This document shows, in pieces, positions 15,555 through 23,842 of a stretch of DNA of 64,000 bases. The stretch's first letter is position 1. The number at the start of each line of letters is the position of its first letter. The notes under the pieces were generated by a model. It was not told where the DNA came from, made no database searches, and saw only the letters and a list, made by a program, of their open reading frames with translations. Source of the DNA: Cohnella ginsengisoli (GTDB lineage: Bacteria > Bacillota > Bacilli > Paenibacillales > Paenibacillaceae); the NCBI RefSeq assembly GCF_029525555.1, contig NZ_JAPDHZ010000003.1, positions 1,860,001 through 1,924,000 on the forward strand. Direction: 5' to 3'. A program made the position numbers and the translations under genes.

Positions 15555-15689
15555 AGCCGATTTCAGGCGTTTTGAGGCGATTTTCAGACCATAATCTCTA
15601 TTTATCTCACTCGCAAGGCTCATTTTGACCAATACTGATCTTAGCTGACGATTTTGAAATGGCCGACACTGCCGACCTCGTCCAATTCT

Positions 15690-15860
15690 ACGGACGCAGG
15701 TTCCGCTATTCTGCATAAAACACACGAAACCAGAGGCGCCGGACACAGAATCCGCTGTTTCCCTGGAATGCATGCGATATCGAAGCTGCGAGTCGCCATA
15801 GCGGAACTATAGTCCTTTAAGGCCGCTATCCTTTCGAATAGTTTTCGAAAGGGACCTACA
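15690..15860. repeat. Cluster of short interspersed repeats
   Basis: The motif GGACGCAGGTTCCGCTATT and a diverged copy GGACACAGAATCCGCTGTTT lie about 55 bases apart, and an inverted AGCGGAAC copy follows near 15800. A 9-base inverted repeat CCTTTCGAA/TTCGAAAGG lies at about 15830-15853. The first motif matches one at 11350. No coding frame is supported in 15555-15900. Confidence 0.4.
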
Positions 15861-15902
15861 GTCCGTCAACTTGCCTGTCGCTGCCATTTGGTCCGACGCC
15901 AA

Positions 15903-15930
15903 TATCCCCTTCGCCTGCGCGAAGGGGATA
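15903..15930. repeat. 12-base perfect palindrome, fifth copy of the GAAGGGGATA repeat
   Basis: TATCCCCTTCGC and GCGAAGGGGATA flank a 4-base loop, 49 bases after the stop of the truncated nucleoside hydrolase. It carries the GAAGGGGATA core seen four times at 11367-11595. The stem could terminate transcription from the right, but no T tract follows. Confidence 0.5.
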
Positions 15931-15978
15931 GCTTTAAATTGTATGGGTCGGTTTGGCCTTACCGATTGCGCCCTCGCG

Positions 15979-16620
15979 TCACTCGGCCCCGCTCGCTTGA
16001 TCCAGCTTCGCTAACAGATCCCTGAAGATCGCGTCCCGGTCGACATGCGTCACGTAGCGGATCGGATGGCGCCACTCCGCCTCCGCCTCGGCCCAGCGGC
16101 AGTCGTCGGTCACGCGCGGACTCGGCGTGAGCTCGCTCGGACACCACTCTGGCCGGACCAGCCATGCGATTGCGGATAGATCCCAGATCACGCGTGAGTG
16201 CCCGACGTGATCAGCCATACAATTGCGATACGTCTCGTATAGGTATTGCCCGAGCGGACCTTGGTCCTTAACGTAGTCCCGCAGCTCGGATAGCGTCGTC
16301 GTCAGATGCGACACGACGCCCATGCAGGGCAGCAGAACCAGCGGCACGCCCGCGTCCAGCACGACGCGAGCCGCATGCAGATCTTGCGCAAGATTGAACT
16401 CGCGCGTATCCTGCCAGTGGAAAGCGTGGCCGCCTAGCCAGACGAGCACGATCCGGTTCGCTATGGCAGGCTGTAGCAGCAGCGCCGAGGCGATGTTGGT
16501 GATCGCGCCGATGGCGACGACATAGAGAGGATCATCCTTACCGCGCGCCATCGCCCGGCGAATCAGATCTCGGGCGGCCTCGCTTTCCACCGGCTCGTCT
16601 GGACCGGGCAAGTAAGCCGT
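15979..16620 (-). pseudogene. Nucleoside hydrolase, 5'-truncated
   Basis: About 212 residues match the C-terminal two thirds of a nucleoside hydrolase: GSTAYLPGPDEPVESEAA, then VVAIGAITNIASALL and WLGGHAFHW. The calcium-binding N-terminus (DxDxxxDD) that carries the active site is missing. In this frame homology begins at about 16620 and the frame is closed by a stop 30-40 bases further upstream. A TTG at 16611 is the only start-like codon and has no binding site. The missing part is not found elsewhere in the window, so this is not a simple frameshift. The neighbouring AraC gene is cut at the same point. Confidence 0.75.
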
Positions 16621-16621
16621 C

Positions 16622-17056
16622 GATCCCGAAATGAAAAATAAAGACGAGGATTACGCCGACATGCTCGATCTGCTGACCTCCCAGCTCGTCCTGACGCTTC
16701 GGCGGCGGAGGCTGACCGGAGGTTCGCCGGCGTATGCGGAGGATAAGTTCCGTTACGCCATTAATTATATGAACGAAAATTTTCACCGGCGGATCGACTT
16801 CGGCTCGCTCGCCGCCATGGCGGGCTACAGTCTCGACCGGTACCGCCATTTGTTCAAGGCGCAGACCGGCGCGTCGCCCGGACGCTATGTGCTCGGCAGG
16901 CGAATCGCGCATGCCCGGACGCTGCTGCGAGAGACGAAGCGCAGCATCTCCGAGATCGCGGCGGACTGCGGCTTCGCGAGCGACTCGCAGTTCTGCAGCT
17001 TGTTCAAACGCGAGACGGGATGGAGCCCCGGCGCTTATCGCAAGGTCAACGCGTAG
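16622..17056 (+). pseudogene. AraC-family regulator, 5'-truncated to the DNA-binding domain
   Basis: The 141 residues from ATG 16631 hold an intact AraC/XylS DNA-binding region with two helix-turn-helices (FGSLAAMAGYSLDRYRHLFK and ISEIAADCGFASDSQFCSLF), ending in GWSPGAYRK. The ligand-binding N-terminal half expected in these regulators is absent, and an in-frame TAA at 16613 closes the frame. No ribosome-binding site precedes ATG 16631. Together with the beheaded nucleoside hydrolase on the other strand this looks like one deletion or rearrangement that removed both gene starts. Confidence 0.7.
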
Positions 17057-17114
17057 CCACGAAGAAAAAGGAGCGCAGGGGCCCCAGCCCGTGCGCTCCA
17101 TTCGCAAGACACGA

Positions 17115-17549
17115 TTAACTTTTGCGCCAGACGTCCCCGTATTGGGCGTTGCGTTTAAATTGCACGAGCGCGTAGGAGCACAAAGGCACGATCTTTTTCC
17201 CTTCCGAGCGGGCCTCCTCGACGACTCTGTCCAGCAACCGACGGGCGATGTCGCCGCCCCGGTATTCCGGCGATACGTACGTATGGTTCAGCAGCCAGGT
17301 GTTCTCCCCGTCCGGCATGAACGTGATCTCGCCTACCTGCTCGCCGTTCTCGCGAACGACGAAGGCATTGCCTTCTTTATGAATGACGCCGACCTCGTCT
17401 TTTTTCTTCCAGCCCTTGAATGTATCCTTCGCCTCTGACACGGTATCCTTCACGCTGCCGATCGTATCTTGAACGTCGGATTTGATGCTATCGATATGTC
17501 CTTTCATGCTGTTCATTTCTTTTTTGATGCCCTCGATCGGACTGCTCAT
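17115..17549 (-). CDS. GNAT-type acetyltransferase (YjdJ-like) with an added helical N-terminus
   Basis: Residues 55-144 match the small Acetyltransf_CG family (NHTYVSPEYRGGDIARRLL, then KIVPLCSYALVQFKRN). The first 50 residues are a Ser/Lys/Asp-rich amphipathic helix (SIKSDVQDTIGSVKDTVSEA) not expected in that family, resembling a coiled coil or LEA-like stretch. These small enzymes usually have an acetyl-CoA site and unknown targets. ATG 17549 has AGGAGG 9 bases upstream. The gene stands alone, divergent from the CDF exporter. Confidence 0.75.
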   Translation of the reverse strand: MSSPIEGIKKEMNSMKGHIDSIKSDVQDTIGSVKDTVSEAKDTFKGWKKKDEVGVIHKEGNAFVVRENGEQVGEITFMPDGENTWLLNHTYVSPEYRGGDIARRLLDRVVEEARSEGKKIVPLCSYALVQFKRNAQYGDVWRKS

Positions 17550-17678
17550 GGCGTTCGCCTCCTCTAATCAGCCGCTATGGCATATACTACTATATACCCG
17601 CTTCGCTCGCGGTTATTCAGCGGAGGTCCGGCGAGACCGCGTTCAGGCAAGAGGGAGAGTTATGCCGCGGTTTCGTCA

Positions 17679-17725
17679 TTGTGCGATCGGTTTAAATACA
17701 TTATAATATGAGCAAGTATTCATAT
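17679..17725 (+). promoter_or_regulatory. Promoter and ArsR/SmtB-type operator of the CDF exporter
   Basis: TTGTGC (17679-17684) and a perfect TATAAT (17702-17707) are 17 bases apart. Overlapping the -10 and the likely start is the inverted repeat ATATGAGCAAGTATTCATAT (17706-17725). Its layout closely resembles operators of zinc or cadmium sensors of the ArsR/SmtB family. Metal-released repression of the exporter is inferred; no ArsR metal sensor gene lies next to it. Confidence 0.6.
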
Positions 17726-17761
17726 GTTAAAATGCTCGCTAGGACGGAAGGGCTGACTGCA

Positions 17762-18919
17762 ATGGATAAACGAAACGAGCGGTTGACGGCCGACCGGGCC
17801 GCAGACAACGCGCAAGCACAAAATCCTGGCGGCGATCGTGCGCATTCGGACGCCTGCGCCCATGCGCACGATCACGGCGAAGGACATTCGCACGATCGTT
17901 CGGATGGGCACTCGCACGAGCGCGAGGACAGTCATTCGCACGATCATTCGCACGGACATGCCCACGGACACGCGCACGGCCATGACGGACACGCGCATGG
18001 GCACGGCCATCACGGCCACCATCACGGGATCGGCGGGCATCATCACGGGCGCGAAGGCGACCGCCGAGGACTGACGATCGCCCTCGCGATCACCGCGGGC
18101 ATCATGCTGCTGGAGTTCGTCGGCGGGCTGCTAACCGACAGCCTCGCGTTGCTGTCGGACTCGGGGCATATGCTGAGCGACACGAGCGCGCTGGCCTTGA
18201 GCCTGGCCGCGCTCTGGTTCGCCTCCCGTCCGGCCTCGGCGAAGCGCACCTACGGCTTTCACCGCTTCGAGATTCTCGCCGCGCTGTTCAACGGCGTCGC
18301 GCTGTTCGTCATCGCGGGCTTCATCGTCTACGAAGCTATCCGCCGGATGGCGTCTCCGCCGGAGGTGTCCGGCGGCCCGATGATGGCGATCGCGGCCGTC
18401 GGCCTCATCGCCAATCTGGCCAGCGCCTGGGCGCTCACGCGCCAAGGCGACGTGGAGAACAACGTCAACATGCGCAGCGCGTACTTGCATGTGCTCGGCG
18501 ACGCGCTCGGCTCCGTCGGCGCCATCGCGGCCGGCATTCTTATGATGGCCTTCGGCTGGTACATCGCCGATCCGATCATCTCGATCGTCGTATCCGTCCT
18601 GATCCTGCGGAGCGCATGGCTCGTCATCGCGCAGACGGTCCACGTGCTGATGGAAGGTACGCCGGCCGGCATCGACCACGCAGAGGTGAGGTCCGCGCTG
18701 CTCACGCTCGACGGCGTACGCGACGTGCACGACCTGCATATCTGGACGATCACCTCCGGCCTCGACTCTTTCAGCTGCCACATCCTCGTCGAGGAAGGGG
18801 TCCAGTGCCAGGACGTGCTGCAGCGCGCGATCTCCTTGATCGAAGACCGCTTCGGCATCAGCCACTCAACCATCCAGGTGGAGAGCGGCGCCATTCGGCA
18901 TAAAGAGATTCCTGTCTAG
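17762..18919 (+). CDS. CDF family cation (zinc-type) efflux transporter, His-rich
   Basis: The protein has a very His-rich cytosolic head (about 30-100, many HSHDH and HGHAHGH units) that probably binds metal. Six membrane helices follow with the CDF metal site (SDSGHMLSDTSAL in helix 2 and HVLGDALGSVG in helix 5) and a C-terminal domain (DVHDLHIWTI). It resembles CzcD, exporting Zn, Cd or Co in exchange for protons. I chose ATG 17762 (385 residues): an in-frame ATG at 17708 lies directly on the -10 box and would precede the transcription start. Metal choice is inferred from the His motifs and the operator. Confidence 0.9.
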   Translation: MDKRNERLTADRAADNAQAQNPGGDRAHSDACAHAHDHGEGHSHDRSDGHSHEREDSHSHDHSHGHAHGHAHGHDGHAHGHGHHGHHHGIGGHHHGREGDRRGLTIALAITAGIMLLEFVGGLLTDSLALLSDSGHMLSDTSALALSLAALWFASRPASAKRTYGFHRFEILAALFNGVALFVIAGFIVYEAIRRMASPPEVSGGPMMAIAAVGLIANLASAWALTRQGDVENNVNMRSAYLHVLGDALGSVGAIAAGILMMAFGWYIADPIISIVVSVLILRSAWLVIAQTVHVLMEGTPAGIDHAEVRSALLTLDGVRDVHDLHIWTITSGLDSFSCHILVEEGVQCQDVLQRAISLIEDRFGISHSTIQVESGAIRHKEIPV

Positions 18920-19380
18920 CCGGCTCTTAAAAAAGGGAAGCACGCGCCTATGCGACGCGGCTTCCCTTTTTTTATTTGCGCTTGTTCAAAAAAGATATTT
19001 TCCCTGCGCTTGCGCTCCTGCATCAGCCGTTCCTGCTCGTAGACATGCGCGACCTCGCTCTGGATCCTCATCGAACAGCTCTGGCACAGCTTGCCCTTTC
19101 GGATTGGCGCCTCGCACAGGTCGCAAGCGTCGGTCAGGTTCGGATAATCGTATACCTTCAGCTTCCCTTTACGGATCCACGCGCGGATCAGCTCGGGACG
19201 CTCTTCTACCCGCTCCGCCAGCTCCTCCGTGGTCAGCTTGCGGTTCGCGCGAAGCTCTTTTTCCATACGATTCATCAGCGCGTCTTCGGCGGCGGTGCAG
19301 GCCGCGCACAGCTGCCTGAGATTAATCTGATAGATTCTGCCGCAACCGGGGCAATGGTCCACGCGCAATTCGGAAGTCAT
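18916..19380 (-). CDS. yvyF: YvyF-like flagellar-region protein (TIGR03826 type)
   Basis: The protein has an N-terminal CPxCG pair (CPGCGRIYQ), a second CAAC pair, a MerR-like recognition segment (ELIRAWIRKGKLKVYDYPNL) and a C-terminal CDLC/CQSC zinc knuckle. This is the order of YvyF, encoded near flgM in bacilli and linked to flagellar gene control. No flagellar gene adjoins it here. The frame as read (154 residues) runs through the terminator hairpin. One base fewer in the run of six at 18988-18993 would end it at a TAA just before the hairpin (NIFLNKRK end), which is more natural. The binding site GGGATGG is weak. Confidence 0.75.
   Translation of the reverse strand: MTSELRVDHCPGCGRIYQINLRQLCAACTAAEDALMNRMEKELRANRKLTTEELAERVEERPELIRAWIRKGKLKVYDYPNLTDACDLCEAPIRKGKLCQSCSMRIQSEVAHVYEQERLMQERKRRENIFFEQAQIKKGKPRRIGACFPFLRAG
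18929..18973. terminator. Bidirectional terminator between the CDF gene and the YvyF-like gene
   Basis: AAAAAAGGGAAGC and GCTTCCCTTTTTT pair around an 18-base loop and give T tracts on both strands. It ends the plus-strand CDF transcript and lies at the 3' end of the minus-strand gene. Confidence 0.88.
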
Positions 19381-19484
19381 AAGCCATCCCGCCTGTCTAG
19401 CTGTAGTTTAATTTATAATACCACAGCCGCGGGTGACCGCCTATCGCGAAGTAGACTCGGCATGCCTTCAGCCAATGCCGCCGA

Positions 19485-21263
19485 TTATCTGAGCAAGCCG
19501 CCCCGGCCCTTGGCCAGATTGACGTCCCGAATCTTGTCCAGCGAGATCTTCGGCGTCCGGTCCTCGGCGAGCAACCCGTTCACCTCTTGCTGAACGTCGG
19601 AGACTTGGGTATAGCAGTACCCGCAAATGTAATCGGTATCCTTGATCGCCTGCGTAATGCTCCGGAACCGTTCGAGGAACGCCTCTTCCGAATCGACCTG
19701 GTTGCCGTAGCCCCAGCCCTTGTCGGTGCGGAAGGCGATGCCGCCGAATTCGCTGATCACGATCGGCTGTCCGCGGTACTCGTAGCCTTGCGCCAGCGCA
19801 TATCTGTGGTTGCAGTGGGCGATATCGTTCGACGTGATCGCTTCCTTGCCGGCGTAGCGCTCGGCGAATGCCGCCCCGTCCTCTTCATAGTCGTGAAGCG
19901 TGAGAATATCGGAGATCGTATGCTCCCAGCCGTCGTTCACGACGACTGGACGGTAAGGATCGATCGCCTTGGTCAGGTAATAGATCGATTCGGTAAACTG
20001 CTGCTGCTTGCGGTCCGCGAACACGTTGCCGATGCCCCACGACTCGTTGAACGGCACCCAGGTGATGATCGACGGGTGATTGTAATGCTGCCGGACGATG
20101 TCCAGCCACTCCCGCGTGAACCTCGACACGGCCTCGTCGTTGAACTCGTACGTCGCGGGAACCTCCGACCAGACGAGCAAGCCCTTCACGTCGCACCAGT
20201 ACAGGAAGCGCGGATCCTCGATCTTCTGGTGCTTGCGCACGCCGTTGTAGCCCATTTCCATGATCAGGTCGATATCCTTGACGAGCGCTTCGACCGAGGG
20301 CGGCGTCAGATGGGTGTCGGTCCAGTAGCCTTGGTCCAGAATGAGACGCTGATAGATCGGCTGATTGTTAAGAAGGATCTGGCTCTTCAAGATCGACACC
20401 TTGCGCATGCCGAAATACGAGCTGACGCGGTCCGCGACCCGATCTCCGTCCGTCAGCACGAACTCGACCTCGTAGAGCTTGGGGTTTTGCGGACTCCAGA
20501 GCTCGACCCGCCATTCCCGCGCCTCGCTGATCAGCTCGACGCTCGCCGACACGGCGTCGCGGTCGACGGCGATGCTCGTCTCCTTGATCAGCTCACCGTC
20601 CATAGCGATGCGCGTCGTCAATCGAAGCGCGGCGCCGGCCGTCCGGCCTTGCACCCGGTAGTCGAAGCGCACGGCGTTGGCGTCGACGTCCGGCGTGATC
20701 TTGACGGACTCCACATGCCGCGCGTCGACGCACTCCAGCCACACGGGCTGCCAGATGCCGGTCGTCTGCACGTACCAGCAGCCGAAGTTCGCTTCGCGCC
20801 AGCGCTGCTTGCCTCGCGGCTGCGTGCAGCTGTCGCTGTCTTCCGCCTTAAGGACGATCGCGTTGACGCCGTCGTTCAGATATCGCGTGATATCGAAGGA
20901 AAACGCGGTATATCCGCCTTCGTGGAGACCGACGTATTCCCCGTTCACCCACAGCTTGGCGATATAGTCGACGGCTTGGAAATGAAGGATGACGCGTTTG
21001 CCCCGCTGCTCGGCCGGCACCTCGAACGTCCGGCGGTACCAGACGTACGGGTGGAACTGCTCTTCGCCGATGCCGCTCGCCTTCGTCTCGTAGGCGAACG
21101 GCACTTGAATCTTGCGGTCTCCCGGAAACGTCCGGTACCACTGCCTCGACTCTCCTTCGTTGCCGTCGTCGAAGCCGAAGTCCCATTCGCCGTTCAAATC
21201 GAGCCAAAATTCGCGAACGAACTGCGGTCTCGGGTATTCTTCGCGATACATGCTAAGCGACAT
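19485..21263 (-). CDS. Glycoside hydrolase family 2, copy A
   Basis: This 592-residue GH2 enzyme has the sugar-binding jelly roll (ending near 180, RTFEVPAEQRGKRVILHFQAVDY in part), an Ig-like domain and a TIM barrel with the acid/base Glu in FNESWG and the nucleophile Glu in VISEFGG. There is no signal peptide, so it should act in the cytoplasm on imported oligosaccharides. It is a clear paralogue of the GH2 at 23843-25594 (shared EYPRPQFVRE start, MGYNGVRKHQKIEDPRFLYW region). Last gene of the seven-gene operon beginning at 29858. The exact sugar (beta-galactoside, glucuronide or arabinose-linked) cannot be told. Confidence 0.9.
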   Translation of the reverse strand: MSLSMYREEYPRPQFVREFWLDLNGEWDFGFDDGNEGESRQWYRTFPGDRKIQVPFAYETKASGIGEEQFHPYVWYRRTFEVPAEQRGKRVILHFQAVDYIAKLWVNGEYVGLHEGGYTAFSFDITRYLNDGVNAIVLKAEDSDSCTQPRGKQRWREANFGCWYVQTTGIWQPVWLECVDARHVESVKITPDVDANAVRFDYRVQGRTAGAALRLTTRIAMDGELIKETSIAVDRDAVSASVELISEAREWRVELWSPQNPKLYEVEFVLTDGDRVADRVSSYFGMRKVSILKSQILLNNQPIYQRLILDQGYWTDTHLTPPSVEALVKDIDLIMEMGYNGVRKHQKIEDPRFLYWCDVKGLLVWSEVPATYEFNDEAVSRFTREWLDIVRQHYNHPSIITWVPFNESWGIGNVFADRKQQQFTESIYYLTKAIDPYRPVVVNDGWEHTISDILTLHDYEEDGAAFAERYAGKEAITSNDIAHCNHRYALAQGYEYRGQPIVISEFGGIAFRTDKGWGYGNQVDSEEAFLERFRSITQAIKDTDYICGYCYTQVSDVQQEVNGLLAEDRTPKISLDKIRDVNLAKGRGGLLR

Positions 21264-21309
21264 GTCGTTTCACCAATCCTTTTTTTTAAAAGTATGCGGC
21301 CGGGGAACG

Positions 21310-23762
21310 TCAGAGCGGCGCGAGGCTCGCCTGATCGAACCGCGAGGCCGCGTCGATCGATTTGAAGCCGGCTTTGCCGTGCAGCAGCGGCGTATCGCTT
21401 CGGTCTTCGTAGCGGATGACCGGATCGCCTGCTCCCCCTGCGTACACGGATATCCGATTGCCGCTAGCCTCGACTTTGAGATGAAGCCATTCGCCCGCCT
21501 CCGGTAGCTTGTAGGCCGCGTCAGCCAGCGGAATCGAGCCGTAATCCTGCTTGACCAGGTGTATGCCCGACGCGTCCAGGTAGACGTAGTAGCCTCTTAT
21601 GAAATCCGTTCGATTCTGGTTCAGCTCCATGCCGTTCGCGGGATCCGTCGCCCGGACGAGCATGCCGGTCTGCCCGCCGGCGCCGGGGACGGTAATATCG
21701 GCTTCGAACGCATAATCCGCATATCCGTAATTACCCCATAGCGACTTGGCCGGCTGAACCGACGAAGCGCGAAGCTGGCCCTGCCGCACCGACCATTCGC
21801 CTTCGTAACGCGACCAGCCGAAGTCGTTGCGATCGTCGAAGCCTTCCTGCGCGGGCTCGACCGGCACATCGGCCCATGCCTCCAGCCAGGCGAGGCTCGC
21901 CTCTCCCGCCGCGACCTCCAGCTTCCACGTCTGCGCGCCCGCTTGGAGCTTGACGCCGTCCGCGCCGACGATCGTCCATGCGCCCGCTTCGGCTGCGCCG
22001 CCCAGGCTTGACGGCTGCAGTTCGATCGCCGTCCCGCCGCTCTCCGTCGTTAGCCGCAGCTTCGCTCCTTCCGCGACGGGCTTCATGCGCAGCCGAATGC
22101 CATACTCGCCTTCTTTGGCGACGTTCACGCGGTAGCTCAGCTTCTGGCCGCCTGCCAGGCCCGCCAGATTGAACCCGCCTGCGCCATCGTCCGCCAGCTT
22201 CGCCTTCCCGCCGGCCTCTTCGGCATGCACGGCGTCCATGCGTCCCGGCACCGGCGCGTAAGCCGTCAGGGAGCCGCTGCCGTCCGCCTTGTCGCTGAAC
22301 GCGACGTATCCGAACGAGGCGTCGGTCCCCTCGGCCGCGTACCCGATGCTCCCGGCTTCGAGCGGCGTCGTCAACTGCAGCGAAACCAGCTTCATCTCGT
22401 CCGCGTACACCCGCAGCTCAAGGCCCGACTTTTCCAGCCGAAGCTCGTGCAGCTGCGCCGGGTCCACCCCGTTCGGCAGCTGCGCCTCGGCTTGCTCCGC
22501 AGCCTTGCCTTTGCGGAGCACCCGCACGCGCAGCGTCCGGGCGTCCGCATCGATGAGCGCGGTTCCGTAGTTCTTGTCGTCCGCATATGCGAAGACCGCT
22601 CCCGCGCGCCCGCCGGATTCAAGCTTCACGTGATACTCCGCCGTAAAGTCGCTCGCGGCGTCCTTTTTCGCGATCAGCAGCGCGCTCGCGTCCCCTCCGT
22701 CCGTCTTAACACGCAAGCCTTCGCCCGCCTTCACCGTCCAACGTCCTTTGCCCTCGTTGCGCCACGCCTTGCCGAGCTCGCCGCGCTCGAAGCGGTCCTC
22801 GAACGCAGGCGGCTCCGGCGCCGGCTGCGCCTCGGCCGTCGGTCCCCAGACCGCGAACCGCTCCCCGTTCCAGACGACGCGGTCGATGTCCATGTGCCGC
22901 AGCGGGCCGACGACGCCGTGCCCTTCGAGGTTGTGGTAGATCATGTAGTCGCTGTCGAGATCCGGCCCGCGCACCAAGGAGTTATGCCCGAGTCCGACCG
23001 TCGCCCCGTCCGTACGCAGCAGCAACGGATTGCCCGCAAAGCCCTCGAACCCCCGCAGCGGATCGTCGCTGACCGCGGCGTTCACGCGATAGCCGGCGCT
23101 GAACACGTGGTTGCCCGTATAAGTCATGTAATACTTGCCGCCGCGCTTGAACACGGTCGGCCCCTCGGTCCACCCATCCATGTACGCGCCGGTCTGGCCT
23201 CCTCCGGCTCGACCGTCAGCGGATCGGTCATCGGCGCGGCTTGAATGCCGCCGGAGCCCGCGTAGTAAAAGTACCAGCGGCCGTCGTCGTCGACGAACGT
23301 CGTGCCGTCGATCGTCCGGCCGAAGTTGTCGGTCGCGATCTTGAACGGACCGGTCGGACTGTCCGCGACGAGCGCGTAATGGCCCTGGCCCGCTGGCGAC
23401 GTGTACATGTAGAACTTGCCGTTCCAATAGCGGACTTCAGGCGCGTAGGCCGCGGTCGTGAGCGGGTCCTCCGTGCAGAGCCCTTCGTAATGCCAATCGA
23501 CCAGATTCGGCGATCGCCAGACTTTGATGCCGGCGTCCGTATCCCGCGTGCTGACATACAGGTAGTAATAGCCGTCGTATTTGAACACGAACGGATCGCC
23601 GAGCCCGTATTCGCCCCACTCGTCCGGCAGCGAGACCGGATTGGCGTAAGTGCGGGCGGGCACCTCCGGCGCCGGATCCCCGCCCCTGGCGCAGCCCGTG
23701 CCGCTCGCCGCGAGCGTCAAGGCAAGCAGCCAGCGTCCCGCCGTTCGGATCGCGCGCTTCAT
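21310..23762 (-). CDS. GH43-type lipoprotein glycosidase with C-terminal sandwich domains (frameshift near 23195-23208)
   Basis: The start MKRAIRTAGRWLLALTLAASG leads to a Cys (about 24) like a lipoprotein signal, though its lipobox (SGTGC) is unusual. A five-bladed GH43 domain follows: GLGDPFVFKYDGYYY (catalytic base Asp), APEVRYWNGKFY and EGPTVFKRGGKYYMTY (acid Glu). Two concanavalin-like modules make up the C-terminus. The frame breaks at GGAGGAGG near 23195-23208; adding one base restores 817 residues. GH43 enzymes are mostly arabinofuranosidases or xylosidases. Being surface-anchored between two cytosolic GH2 genes, it should trim polymer side chains before import. ATG 23762 has AAGGAGGAG upstream. 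Confidence 0.85.
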
Positions 23763-23842
23763 CGCGTTCGCTCCTCCTTCGGACAAAAAGGCTTCCGGTG
23801 CGGACGCCCCTCGTCCCTGCTTATTGCCGGTCGGCGCCTCGG

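Noticed and set aside
14345..15560. HrcA/CIRCE control of the chaperone genes
   Set aside because: No TTAGCACTC-N9-GAGTGCTAA element is present upstream of the J-protein or clpB genes.
16538..17107. 189-residue minus-strand frame across the AraC fragment
   Set aside because: The plus strand there encodes a clear AraC domain, and the minus frame has no domain or start signal.
17708..17761. CDF exporter start at ATG 17708
   Set aside because: The ATG lies directly against the TATAAT box and would be upstream of the transcription start; ATG 17762 is used instead.
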